64,000 nucleotides of DNA, taken from the NCBI RefSeq assembly GCF_000159995.1, contig NZ_GG700643.1:799195-863194 (forward strand), given 5' to 3'. This DNA comes from Alloprevotella tannerae ATCC 51259. GTDB lineage: Bacteria; Bacteroidota; Bacteroidia; Bacteroidales; Bacteroidaceae. The position numbers were made by a program, and so were the translations under genes. Shown here one piece after another: positions 35,302-43,991 of this stretch (positions are counted from its first letter, which is position 1; each line of letters opens with the position of its first letter). The notes under the pieces are model-generated. The model searched no databases. It was not told the DNA's origin and worked only from the letters and a program-made list of their open reading frames with translations.

Positions 35302-36588
35302 TCAGAAAGCACCTTTGATGATTTTCAGTTCGTATATACTTTGTAGTAGTTCAAGCTCGTGCACGGCGCGCGTGATGCAAGCTTCGTTTTCTTTCGTGAT
35401 TTCTTGCAAGAGTTGGTCAGCATCGATTGTGCCGTGTGTTAGTTGTGCTTCCGTGGCTCGTCTTATGGATTGGCGCAGACTGACGATTTCGTCGTCGGCT
35501 TGCATTACTTTGCGTCGCCCCGCAATGTGTGCTTGCTGCTGAGCCTCCTCCATTTGATTGTTAAGGAGGAAAAGTTCACGCGCATTTTCCGCCTCTTCGC
35601 GCTGCACGCCCAATTGGTGCAAATCGTTGCGGCGCGTGTATAAACTGCTTAGGCTCCACGAGAGGCGCGCACCGGCAAGCGCATTAAACGAGAGTCGGCG
35701 GCGCTGCATATCTTCAAAGAGATTGTAGCCGGGGCGCCCGTAATAGCCTTGGGCAAATATGCTCAAGACGGGCAGCAGGCGGCTTTTGAGAAACTGCTGC
35801 TGCGCATCTGCTAAACGCAAGCGGCAGTCGATGAGTTGCAATTCGGGCCGCTCGTTGGTCTTAGGATCGGTATCGATTTCCGAAGAGGGCTTCACCAAAC
35901 TATCGGCCTGCTCTACGCCGCAGAACAGCGCGAGCATACGACTTACGGCGTGCCGCGCTGCAGTGAGTTCGTCGCCTGCTTGTATAGCGCGGAGTCGTTC
36001 GGCGCGGAGTCGGTCTACGTCACTTTGCATAGCTACGCCGCGTTGCAGCATTGCTCGGAGTTTTTCTTCGTTGCTTTGCAGCATTGCCTGCAGTTGCGCG
36101 TTGAGGCGTATGCGTTCGTCAAGCAGCAGTTGCGAGAAGAATAAGTCGCTCACACGGCGGCGTAAGGCATAGAGATTTATATCAGTTTGCGCCTCTTCCA
36201 CTTCTGCCTTGCGCTTTTCCACTTCTGCTTGTCGACTGATTCGCCCGCCGTCCCAAAGCGTCTGGCTGATTTCCACTTGCAGGCGATATTGCTCCTTGCC
36301 TATCCCCTCGTAAGTTTGACCGCTTTGTGCCAGTATCGATGAGAGTTTGTCGGGAAGTTGCGTCGTTCGGTTCTGCACTGTTGCTTGCGCCGAAGCCTGC
36401 ACTTGTGGCAACCAAGCTTTCTTTATGTTGCTCACATTATAGGCCGCCGATCGGCGTATCAAATCATAGCGCTTTATCAAAGGATAGTTTTGCTTGGCCA
36501 TCTGCTGACACGCTTCCAGCGTAAGTTGCGCGCAGCAACTCATCGCCCGGCCCGTTAGCATCATCGCCATCAATAAGAGAGTTTTCAT
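35302..36588 (-). CDS. TolC family outer membrane efflux protein
   Basis: 428 residues: a signal peptide (MALLMAMM-like start, MKTLLLMAMMLTGRAMSCCA), then two repeats of long alpha-helical coiled coils typical of the OEP family (TLEACQQMAKQNYPLIKRYD at the front). It forms the outer-membrane exit duct for the exporter. First gene of the five-gene operon; a TACCTTTG box lies at 36618-36611, about 20 nt upstream. Confidence 0.9.
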   Translation of the reverse strand: MKTLLLMAMMLTGRAMSCCAQLTLEACQQMAKQNYPLIKRYDLIRRSAAYNVSNIKKAWLPQVQASAQATVQNRTTQLPDKLSSILAQSGQTYEGIGKEQYRLQVEISQTLWDGGRISRQAEVEKRKAEVEEAQTDINLYALRRRVSDLFFSQLLLDERIRLNAQLQAMLQSNEEKLRAMLQRGVAMQSDVDRLRAERLRAIQAGDELTAARHAVSRMLALFCGVEQADSLVKPSSEIDTDPKTNERPELQLIDCRLRLADAQQQFLKSRLLPVLSIFAQGYYGRPGYNLFEDMQRRRLSFNALAGARLSWSLSSLYTRRNDLHQLGVQREEAENARELFLLNNQMEEAQQQAHIAGRRKVMQADDEIVSLRQSIRRATEAQLTHGTIDADQLLQEITKENEACITRAVHELELLQSIYELKIIKGAF

Positions 36589-36610
36589 CGTTCGCTCGTT
36601 TTTTCTGTTG

Positions 36611-36618
36611 CAAAGGTA
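36611..36618 (-). promoter_or_regulatory. Promoter -7 box of the export operon
   Basis: TACCTTTG on the minus strand; no good -33 TTTG at the usual distance, as expected for an activator-dependent promoter. The divergent AraC regulator is the likely activator. Confidence 0.5.
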
Positions 36619-36747
36619 AGGCAGATGTAAGTAGGCCGCATTATCTTTTATGGCTATAAAATGGTCTTACGCTACACAAATGTGGGGAAAAAGCGCGCAA
36701 ATAGCCTTCTCTTCATTTATCTTTGTGGTCGAAATAATACCCACGCG

Positions 36748-37647
36748 ATGAACGATAAGAAGCCTGAGACGCTTACCATCGAGCAGATAAGAGATCGCCT
36801 GAGCGAAACCGTAGACAATAGACAGTTGCCCATCTTGGCCGATGGCGTTGCCTTGTTGAGCCGAGGGCGCAACCTTTTTGGCAAGGCCGTTGAGGTGCAG
36901 ATTCCTTATCGCCTGCCCGGCGTCCGACTGGGGGTGCTGATGGCTGGGGAGGCCGATGTGATGATCAATTTGATGAGTTACCACGTAGAGGCTCCCGCTG
37001 CCGTATTCATCGGCGATAACTCTATTTTTCAACTTCAAAGCATTGCGCCGGATAGCGAAGTGCAGGGCGTCTTTGTCGATCCTGCCTTGTTCAACGAAAT
37101 CTTTTCCGCTTGTCCGCCGGCAACTTTCAATGGACAGGTGCGCGATTTCATTACCCCCATAAATCAGGCTGCCGGAGAAAAGATAAATGCACTTATTCAA
37201 ACGCTTACGCTCACGTTTGCTGAGGGGGAATATAACCGCAGCGTGGTGCATCACCTTATAGCGGCATTGGCCCACGTTTTCAGTGAGATCTATGAAAAGC
37301 AGGTTGGTAAGCAACAGAGTCGCCGTTCACACACGCGTCAACTCTTTGATCGTTTTATTTTGCTTGTCAATAAGTATGGCAGTTATCAGCACAACCTCGC
37401 CTTCTATGCCGCTCAATTGTGCATCACGCAACCTTATCTCAGTCGTGTAGTGCAGCAAGAAAGCGGCGTCTATGCCAAAGAATGGATAGATCGTGCTGTT
37501 ATAACTGAGGCGAAAGTAATGCTCAAGCACAGTAATCTGCCCATTGCGCACATCGCTGAAAAGCTTAATTTTTCTAACCCGAGTTTTTTCAATAAGTATT
37601 TTAAGCGCTTGGCGGGCGTCACACCCAGTGCATTTAGAAACAGTTAA
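36748..37647 (+). CDS. AraC family transcriptional regulator
   Basis: 299 residues from MNDKKPETLTIEQI. The frame is open 29 codons further upstream, but a TATCTTTG promoter box (36718-36725) lies inside that part. The N-terminal domain is unassigned; the C-terminal AraC domain shows LAFYAAQLCITQPYLSRVVQ and IAHIAEKLNFSNPSFFNKYF, then KRLAGVTPSAFR. It is divergent from the TolC-HlyD-ABC operon, which it probably regulates. Confidence 0.9.
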   Translation: MNDKKPETLTIEQIRDRLSETVDNRQLPILADGVALLSRGRNLFGKAVEVQIPYRLPGVRLGVLMAGEADVMINLMSYHVEAPAAVFIGDNSIFQLQSIAPDSEVQGVFVDPALFNEIFSACPPATFNGQVRDFITPINQAAGEKINALIQTLTLTFAEGEYNRSVVHHLIAALAHVFSEIYEKQVGKQQSRRSHTRQLFDRFILLVNKYGSYQHNLAFYAAQLCITQPYLSRVVQQESGVYAKEWIDRAVITEAKVMLKHSNLPIAHIAEKLNFSNPSFFNKYFKRLAGVTPSAFRNS

Positions 37648-38246
37648 GAGACGGCGGAGGGGCGCCGCGGCCGTCTTCTTCGTTACATATGACCCTTGTC
37701 GCACACAGGCCGCACAAAGCAACGACAAGCGTATTTGAACTTAGCAAATAAACTTGTCAAAGAAGAATGAAATTAAGAACCAAAGTTGTCAACTAATTCT
37801 AGGACATTACAAGTAGATGCTGCCGCGCGAGCTTGTCTTAAGCCTATTTTGCGCGCGCTGCGTAGCCTTTTGATTGCCCCACTTGTTGAGACAAAATTTC
37901 CTACATATAGGAACTTTATTTCCCCTATTCGGAATTTTTTTCCTCCTTATTGGAATTCTTTTCTCCCCTTGTTGGGGCAATAAAACATAAGCACTCCCGC
38001 GGCCGACAGAGCTAAAGGGCGGCGCGATACTTAGGGGTGAGTGGTAAAAAGGAAGTAGTTGGGTCTGTTTGGTCTTAACGAAGGGTCAAAATATAAGGAC
38101 ATAACTACAAATGAGAGCTATGGCAAATTAAGGAAGAGGGGAGAACTTGCGCCTCGCTTGCCCGGATCGTGTGGTAGCGTGTGTTAAGACCTGTCGAAGT
38201 GCTTTTGGAAAAATGAGGTGTCGAAGTTGTACTACGTAAGATATAA
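37648..38246. other. Non-coding gap between convergent genes
   Basis: Apart from the periodic array at 37893-37978 and the terminator beginning at 38247, nothing gene-like is seen on either strand. Confidence 0.45.
37893..37978. repeat. 21-22 nt periodic array, family b, four units
   Basis: Four successive small dyads: TTTCCTACATATAGGAA, TTTCCCCTATTCGGAA, TTTCCTCCTTATTGGAA and TTCTCCCCTTGTTGGGG. Their right arms start at 37910, 37931, 37952 and 37974. The sequence differs from families a and c, but the period and the small-dyad design are the same. Confidence 0.7.
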
Positions 38247-38297
38247 ACAAGCACACACGGGAAACCGTTAAAATCAGTTTGCCCCGTGTGTGCTTGT
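38247..38297 (-). terminator. Terminator of the AI-2E-type permease gene
   Basis: Perfect 15-bp inverted repeat ACAAGCACACACGGG / CCCGTGTGTGCTTGT, 15 nt behind the gene stop; a modest T run follows on the leftward strand. Confidence 0.75.
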
Positions 38298-38311
38298 ATT
38301 TGTCACTCTAT

Positions 38312-39448
38312 TTAAGCCGGATCTTGCACTTCCTCTTCGATCGGCGCTTCGGGTTCATCTTCGACGGCCTCTTCCTCCGGACCGATAACATAGCGGCGGT
38401 AGTAGGAGATCATCAATGTCGTGACAGGCAAAGCAATGATCAGGCCGACGATGCCTAAGATGTAGCCCCAGACAGAGAGGGAAAGGAGAATCACGGCCGG
38501 AGATAGTCCCATAATCTTGCCCATAACGTGCGGCGTGACAATGGTGTCTTGCAACACTTGCACGACGATGTAAACCAAGCATACCCCTCCGAAGAGCAGC
38601 CAAAAACTTTGTCCCGTATCGGCCGCGCGCAGGAGGGCTAAGAACAAAGCGGGAATGAAACCGACGACTTGCAAATAAGGTACAAAACTGATGAGCCCGA
38701 TAAAGCAGCCTAAGCCGACCGGGATAGGAAAGTCTATAATCCAAAAGCCGACGGAAAACATAATGCAATTGCTCAAAGCAACGAGTGCTTGGCCGCGGAA
38801 GTAGCCATCCATTCCTTGTTTAATGTCGCCTACTAACTGTCGGGCTATCTCGCGCCGACTGTGCGGAACGAAGTTGATCCAGCCATAAGCATAGCGTTCA
38901 TAGTCTTTTAAGAGGAAGAAGAGATAGAGTAGACCGATCAGTGAGGCTAAGATGTTGAGAATAACGCCCGCCGTAGACCAAATGACGTCCCAAGCTTTAG
39001 GCAGTATTTTCTGGGCGGCCTCTTGCACGTCCTTTGAGGAAAGCAGCTGCTCTATGCGTGCCGCGCTGATTCGCTCTTGAATGAAATGAAGCACATGAGG
39101 GGGGATGACTTTCTCTTGCATCTTCGGATCTTTCAAGAAATTGATGGCAACTTCTTTGATATGGCTGAACTCATCTAAGAAAGGCGGTACGATAATATAA
39201 GCTAAGGCTGTCAGTGTGCCCAAGAGTAGTGCGAGGGCAACAAAGATGCTTAGTATTCTATTCTTTAATTTGCATTTATACTGCAAGAAACGCACGATTG
39301 GAAACAGCAGATAAGCCACGGCACACGCTACGAAGAAAGGCAGCAAGACGGTGCTTAGATACGAGATGATATAGCCCGCAAGAATCAGTCCGCCTACGAC
39401 TAAAGCGCCGCGGATAAAGCGGTCGAAAGTAATTTCCTTTTTCATCAT
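38312..39448 (-). CDS. AI-2E family (PerM-like) membrane protein
   Basis: About 378 residues from MMKKEITFDRFIRGALVVGG; two adjacent ATG codons are possible. It has eight membrane segments with the central GYFRGQALVALSNCIMF and GLISFVPYLQVVGFIPALFL blocks typical of the family, and ends in an acidic Glu/Pro tail. Members transport autoinducer-2 or act as ion antiporters; which is the case here is open. It is divergent from rsmI. Confidence 0.9.
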   Translation of the reverse strand: MMKKEITFDRFIRGALVVGGLILAGYIISYLSTVLLPFFVACAVAYLLFPIVRFLQYKCKLKNRILSIFVALALLLGTLTALAYIIVPPFLDEFSHIKEVAINFLKDPKMQEKVIPPHVLHFIQERISAARIEQLLSSKDVQEAAQKILPKAWDVIWSTAGVILNILASLIGLLYLFFLLKDYERYAYGWINFVPHSRREIARQLVGDIKQGMDGYFRGQALVALSNCIMFSVGFWIIDFPIPVGLGCFIGLISFVPYLQVVGFIPALFLALLRAADTGQSFWLLFGGVCLVYIVVQVLQDTIVTPHVMGKIMGLSPAVILLSLSVWGYILGIVGLIIALPVTTLMISYYRRYVIGPEEEAVEDEPEAPIEEEVQDPA

Positions 39449-39525
39449 AAACTTGTATTGTTTGCTTTTTAGAGCCCTCAAATGTATGAAGAATTTTCAA
39501 AAATGTCTAATCGGACGGTTTATTG

Positions 39526-39557
39526 TTTGCTTTCACCCCGATATTTCTATAAATTTG
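39526..39557 (+). promoter_or_regulatory. Promoter of rsmI, giving a leaderless transcript
   Basis: TTTG (39526-39529), a 20-nt spacer and TAAATTTG (39550-39557). The ATG begins at 39565, where transcription is expected to start 4-7 nt behind the -7 box, so the leader would be 0-3 nt. Confidence 0.7.
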
Positions 39558-39564
39558 CCTCCAA

Positions 39565-40272
39565 ATGGGCTGTTTGTATTTAGTGCCTACTCCCGTAGGC
39601 AATTTAGAAGACATCACGATGCGCGCGCTACGCGTGTTGAAAGAGGTGGATTTAATCCTGGCCGAGGACACTCGCACGACGGGCATCTTGCTTCAGCATT
39701 ACGAGATACGCAATTCGCTCTGCGCACATCATAAATTCAATGAACATCAAACGGCTGAAGCTTTTGCCAAGCGAATGGCTGCAGGTGAGGAGATGGCGCT
39801 CGTGACAGACGCCGGCACGCCGGGTATCTCTGATCCGGGTTTTATGCTCGTGCGGGCTTGCGCTGCCGAAGGTGTAACCGTGATTTGCTTGCCGGGTGCT
39901 ACGGCTTTCGTGCCGGCTTTGGTCGATAGCGGATTGCCTTGTGAGCGTTTTACCTTTGAGGGTTTCCTGCCGCAGAAGAAAGGTCGACAGACGCGCATTC
40001 ACCAACTCTGCGAAGAACCGCGCACGATGATCTTTTACGAATCGCCTTATCGCGTCGTGAAGACTTTAGACGAATTAGCAGAGGCCTTTGGCGGCGATCG
40101 ACGTGCGTCAGTGTCGAGAGAAATCTCCAAACTGCACGAAGAAACGCTTCGAGGGACGCTTGAAGAGCTTGCGGCGCACTTTAAGACGACAGCTCCCCGC
40201 GGCGAATTTGTCATTATCGTTGAGGGATTAAATAGAAAGAAATCAAAGGAGGTGGAGGCTTCCACACATTAA
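39565..40272 (+). CDS. rsmI: 16S rRNA (cytidine(1402)-2'-O)-methyltransferase
   Basis: 235 residues, full length. It methylates the ribose of C1402 in the 16S decoding centre using SAM. The N-terminus LYLVPTPVGNLEDIT and the blocks VTDAGTPGISDPGF, CLPGATAFVPALVDSGLP and FYESPYRVVKTL are diagnostic of this SAM-binding TP-methylase family. The promoter leaves almost no leader. The next gene follows by 13 nt. Confidence 0.96.
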   Translation: MGCLYLVPTPVGNLEDITMRALRVLKEVDLILAEDTRTTGILLQHYEIRNSLCAHHKFNEHQTAEAFAKRMAAGEEMALVTDAGTPGISDPGFMLVRACAAEGVTVICLPGATAFVPALVDSGLPCERFTFEGFLPQKKGRQTRIHQLCEEPRTMIFYESPYRVVKTLDELAEAFGGDRRASVSREISKLHEETLRGTLEELAAHFKTTAPRGEFVIIVEGLNRKKSKEVEASTH

Positions 40273-40285
40273 AAAGAATAAGATT

Positions 40286-41155
40286 ATGAAAAAAGCGTTG
40301 TTAGTCGTTGCAGCTGCTGCTTTGCTCTTCAGTTGCAATACGAAAAAGCAGAAAGAAGAAGCCGTGGAAGCTACGGCTCAGCAGATTGATTCGCTCAAAA
40401 ACGCTTTGAAAGAGGCGCAAAACGAATCGAACGATTTAATGGGAACCGTCGAACAGATTCAAGAAGGCTTCCGTCAGATCAATGAGGCAGAAAACATTGT
40501 TACGATGCAGGCGCAACACGGAGAAAACTCTAATAGGCAGGCCATAGCAGACAATATGCACCTCATTCAGGACAAGATGAAGTTGAACCGAGCGTTAATA
40601 GCCAATTTGCAGGATCAGCTTCGCTCATCTACGGGGGCTAATTCGCGATTGAAGTCTACGCTTTCGCAAATGGTGAAGAAGTTTCAAGCGCAGTTGGAAG
40701 AGAAGACGAAGGAGATTGATAAGCTTCGGGCGCAACTGGCTGAAAAGGACATCAAGATAGCCGAGCAAGATGAGCAGATCACTTCCTTGAATAATAGCGT
40801 CAACTCGCTTTCAAGCAGCAATGAGCAGAAAGCGCAGACCATTGCCGCGCAGGATCAGCAGCTCTACACGGCTTATTACGTGTTCGGCACGAAGAAAGAA
40901 CTTCGCGAGCAACGCATTCTGGCGCACGGCGATGTCTTGAAATCGAAAGACTTTAACCGCGACTATTTTACGCGCATAGACTATCGCGTGACGAAGACGA
41001 TTCGCCTCTATTCCAAGAGTGCACAGCTGAACACTTCGCACCCTGCAGATTCTTATTCGCTCGAGCGCGATGCGCAAGGGCAATATGTCTTGCGTATTAC
41101 GAATCCGGATCGCTTCTGGAGTGTGAGTAAGTATTTGGTGATTACCGTAAAATAA
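40286..41155 (+). CDS. Coiled-coil lipoprotein (Cbp1-like)
   Basis: 289 residues with a lipoprotein signal (LVVAAAALLFSC). A long coiled coil covers about residues 25-195 (LEEKTKEIDKLRAQLAEKD). The globular C-terminal ~90 residues contain YTAYYVFGTKKELREQ and end in RFWSVSKYLVITVK. It resembles a Bacteroidales lipoprotein family that databases name collagen-binding adhesin Cbp1; that function is from memory and untested here. It is 13 nt behind rsmI and probably cotranscribed. Confidence 0.7.
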   Translation: MKKALLVVAAAALLFSCNTKKQKEEAVEATAQQIDSLKNALKEAQNESNDLMGTVEQIQEGFRQINEAENIVTMQAQHGENSNRQAIADNMHLIQDKMKLNRALIANLQDQLRSSTGANSRLKSTLSQMVKKFQAQLEEKTKEIDKLRAQLAEKDIKIAEQDEQITSLNNSVNSLSSSNEQKAQTIAAQDQQLYTAYYVFGTKKELREQRILAHGDVLKSKDFNRDYFTRIDYRVTKTIRLYSKSAQLNTSHPADSYSLERDAQGQYVLRITNPDRFWSVSKYLVITVK

Positions 41156-41228
41156 TGAAAGCGTCGCACGCCCTCAGGTAAAAAACCTGTGGCGCGCGAT
41201 GTTTGTATATATATAGGAGTATATAATT

Positions 41229-41897
41229 ATGAAGCGTGGATTGCCCATTTTCCTTTCTGCCGCCCTACTGTTAAGCGCTTGCTCGGACAGAGGAAGTGCC
41301 ATGGCCGGCGGTAGTTTGCTGGGTAGCGTGCTTGGCTCTGCAGTCGGCGAAGTTATAGGTGGGCCGCGCGGTTCCGACTTAGGGTCAATTATCGGGGGCA
41401 TAACGGGCGCCGCTGTCGGTGCATCTACTGTGCAGAAAAAATCACGTGATGGCAATTGCGCCTCAGCAGACCAAGAGGAAGACGGCTATACTTACGACCG
41501 CGCAAAAGTAGGCCGTGCCGGTCGTAGTTCCTCTTCGAGACAGGCATATGCCTATTCCGAGTGGACTGCATTAGATGTGAAGAATGTGCAAATAGCCGAT
41601 TCGACAACGGAAGTAGCGCTCTCACCCGAGCATCCCTTGCCTTTGACGATGGACATATATAATAATGGGAGCGATACGCTGCAAAATGTACTTCCCATCC
41701 TTGTCTGCGACAATCCGCAAGTGCGCATTTCCCCTGCGGTTCATATCTCTTCGCTCGCTCCCGGTCAAGGCGTACGCTATAAAGTAATACTCACAACAAA
41801 GCACTCGTTGCGGCAGAAGAGAGCCAACTTTGTGGTCTATTTTGGCAAAGGCAATAAGCGCATCAAAGCCCTTTCTTTTACCCGCCGCTTCGATTGA
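41229..41897 (+). CDS. Glycine-zipper lipoprotein
   Basis: 222 residues: a lipoprotein signal (FLSAALLLSACS), then a glycine-zipper segment (GGSLLGSVLGSAVGEVIGG, then GSIIGGITGAAVGAS), which usually packs into membranes. A C-terminal Ig-like/CARDB-type domain (LPLTMDIYNNGSDTLQNVLP) follows. No specific function can be assigned. An imperfect hairpin (around CAGGTAAAAAACCTG, 41173-41190) separates it from the gene before. Confidence 0.7.
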   Translation: MKRGLPIFLSAALLLSACSDRGSAMAGGSLLGSVLGSAVGEVIGGPRGSDLGSIIGGITGAAVGASTVQKKSRDGNCASADQEEDGYTYDRAKVGRAGRSSSSRQAYAYSEWTALDVKNVQIADSTTEVALSPEHPLPLTMDIYNNGSDTLQNVLPILVCDNPQVRISPAVHISSLAPGQGVRYKVILTTKHSLRQKRANFVVYFGKGNKRIKALSFTRRFD

Positions 41898-41964
41898 GCA
41901 AGCCTCAGTTTGCTTTTACTTATTAGCCATAAGGGCGCACGTGAAGTAGCCCTAAGCCTTGCTG

Positions 41965-42003
41965 ACAACAAGTCCTGCTGCCATGCGGAAGACTTGTTGT
42001 TTG
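41965..42003 (+). terminator. Terminator of the glycine-zipper lipoprotein gene
   Basis: ACAACAAGTC (41965-41974) pairs with GACTTGTTGT (41991-42000) and is followed by TTTGTTGTTT. Confidence 0.7.
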
Positions 42004-42187
42004 TTGTTTCCAAGCCTGCCGACTACTGAAGAAGATGTGCCTCAGCCGCACTCGACCGATGGTGACCAACGATGAGGCAAACAATGAGAAGCGCGCGACT
42101 GAAGCTGCGAAAAGCGGCGCAGATCGGTGCTAGCGAGCCTCAATAGGCACTTGTTGAGGCTTGATGACGATAAAATCAATCCGTTTG

Positions 42188-42219
42188 CTTGTTTCCGTAG
42201 CAATTTATATATATATTTG
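42188..42219 (+). promoter_or_regulatory. Promoter of the secreted protein gene at 42288
   Basis: CTTG (42188-42191), a 20-nt spacer and TATATTTG (42212-42219), leaving a leader of about 60 nt. The stretch from 42004 to here holds no gene. Confidence 0.55.
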
Positions 42220-42287
42220 CAAGGCTGCAAATGATTTTGCCGTTTCTCGAAATGAGATTTTTTAAACCATTATAATTCATTCATTAC

Positions 42288-42818
42288 ATGAAAGCCAAAA
42301 GAAAACTCCTATTTATCTTGGCTGCCGGCCTCTTGAGTGGTGCGTCGAGCGTAGCCAGTGCATCAAGCCTCAAAAATCCTATGCAGGCTGACGCAGACAA
42401 GCAGCCTTGCCTCGTTGTTAAAATGCAAGCGGGCGGCGAAAACGTATTCTTCTTAGAGGGAAGTCCTAAGTTGATGTATTTTGCAGATAGCTTAGCGGTC
42501 GTTTATGACAAGCAGCAACTCAATTTCTCGCTGAAAGACCTTAAAGACTATCATTTTGAAGAGCGCGACGTAACGGGCATTGGTAAAGTTGTAGATCAAA
42601 ACAAGTCGCAAGGAGAAACCAACTTCGTGCAAGGTTTAGCCATCTTCACGCAGTATCCTGCCGGCACGAAGATTACCGTCTTCACGAGCAATGGCCGCAA
42701 AGTGGCAAAGGTCATCACAGATAAGGAAGGACGTGCACAGCTTGATTTGCGTGACCAGCCGGCCGGCGTTTACGTCATCACCGCAGGGCAGCGCTCCTTT
42801 AAGTGGCTGAAGAAATAA
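42288..42818 (+). CDS. Secreted protein with Por-type C-terminal sorting-like domain
   Basis: 176 residues: a signal peptide (KLLFILAAGLLSGASSVASA) and a unique middle part. The C-terminal ~60 residues (GTKITVFTSNGRKVAKVITD, then AQLDLRDQPAGVYVITAG) follow the pattern of the type A sorting domain of the type IX secretion system. The middle part (FFLEGSPKLMYFADSLAVVY) resembles the front region of the next secreted protein in style. Function unknown. Confidence 0.7.
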   Translation: MKAKRKLLFILAAGLLSGASSVASASSLKNPMQADADKQPCLVVKMQAGGENVFFLEGSPKLMYFADSLAVVYDKQQLNFSLKDLKDYHFEERDVTGIGKVVDQNKSQGETNFVQGLAIFTQYPAGTKITVFTSNGRKVAKVITDKEGRAQLDLRDQPAGVYVITAGQRSFKWLKK

Positions 42819-42895
42819 AAATCAGACCGCACTGCTCAACCGCCTAAACCCTTGGGCAGCGCAACTGACTTTATATCCTTGTAAATTTCGAATTT

Positions 42896-43771
42896 ATGAA
42901 AAAGAGACTTTTACTCTGTGCTACGGTTGCTTTAGTAGCAGCCGCAAATGTTTGCGCACAAAATTGGAAGATGGTCGTGAAGCGTGCAGATGGCACGAAG
43001 GACACGATCGCCACAGAAAAGGTGCAGGACATTAAGTTCTTCAAATCCGGTGCCGGCACGGTAGACCCGAAAGATATTGGTATTGAGTTTGTGAAAATTC
43101 AGGCCGGCTCTTTCGTAATGGGAAGCCCTACGACCGAGCCGCAGCGAGAAGCGGGCGAAATACAACATAAGGTCACGCTGACGAAGGACTTTTATATGAG
43201 CAAATATCCCGTTACATTCGAGCAATTTGATAAGTTTTGCGAAGCAACGGGCCGCCAAAAGCCTGATGATTACGGTTGGGGCCGCGAAAATCGCCCGGTT
43301 ATCGACGTAAGTTGGGAAGATGCCGTTGCCTTCTGCGAATGGACCGGTTGCCGCTTGCCTACTGAAGCCGAGTGGGAGTATGCTTGCCGTGCCGGCAGCA
43401 CTACACCGTTCAATACCGGCGACAACTTGACGACGGATGATGCTAATTACGACGGCACTTATCCTTATAACAACCACGAGCAGGGGCTTTATCGCCAGCA
43501 AACCGTACCCGTTGGGTCGGTAGGTCAACCTAATGCTTGGGGCTTGTATGATATGCACGGCAATGTGCAGGAATGGTGTGCCGATTGGTACGAAGAATAT
43601 TCGAAAGCCGAGCAGACCGATCCGAAAGGGCCTGCAAACGGAACGTATCGCATCTTGCGCGGTGGTAGCTGGACAAAGCGTGCTTTGCAATGTCGCAGCG
43701 CTTATCGCGGCGGTAGCGAATACAACAGTCGCTTTGACGATGCCGGTTTCCGCGTCGTAAAACTTAATTAA
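42896..43771 (+). CDS. Secreted formylglycine-generating-enzyme-like (SUMF1) protein
   Basis: 291 residues with a signal peptide (LLLCATVALVAAANVCAQ), a short N-terminal domain (NWKMVVKRADGTKDTIATEK) and the FGE-sulfatase fold from about residue 65: AGSFVMGSP, RLPTEAEWEYACRAG, GLYDMHGNVQEWCADWY and ILRGGSWTKRALQCRSAYRG. Real formylglycine-generating enzymes use two cysteines in the last block. Here only the second is kept (Cys266) and the first is Lys261, so oxidase activity is doubtful. It may be a binding or structural member of the family. It lies 77 nt behind the other secreted protein and is closed by a strong terminator. Confidence 0.85.
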   Translation: MKKRLLLCATVALVAAANVCAQNWKMVVKRADGTKDTIATEKVQDIKFFKSGAGTVDPKDIGIEFVKIQAGSFVMGSPTTEPQREAGEIQHKVTLTKDFYMSKYPVTFEQFDKFCEATGRQKPDDYGWGRENRPVIDVSWEDAVAFCEWTGCRLPTEAEWEYACRAGSTTPFNTGDNLTTDDANYDGTYPYNNHEQGLYRQQTVPVGSVGQPNAWGLYDMHGNVQEWCADWYEEYSKAEQTDPKGPANGTYRILRGGSWTKRALQCRSAYRGGSEYNSRFDDAGFRVVKLN

Positions 43772-43863
43772 AACATACGTTTAGCGCATAGCAAAAGCGA
43801 GAACTTTCATTGTCTCCGGGCTATGCGTTAAAAGCAAAACCAAAAGATGAGAAATCATCAGCA

Positions 43864-43907
43864 GCTACGAGGCGCTCGTTATCCGTCAGCCTCGTAGCTG
43901 TTTTTAT
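43864..43907 (+). terminator. Terminator of the FGE-like gene
   Basis: CAGCTACGAGGC pairs perfectly with GCCTCGTAGCTG, followed by TTTTT. A weaker inverted repeat, GCATAGC/GCTATGC, precedes it at 43785-43826. Confidence 0.88.
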
Positions 43908-43991
43908 GGTATAACATTGAAAAGCGGCAACCTTACATACAGGCCATTATCAAGTTGTATTTTAAGGTTGCCTTCTTTTTTTGATATTTGC

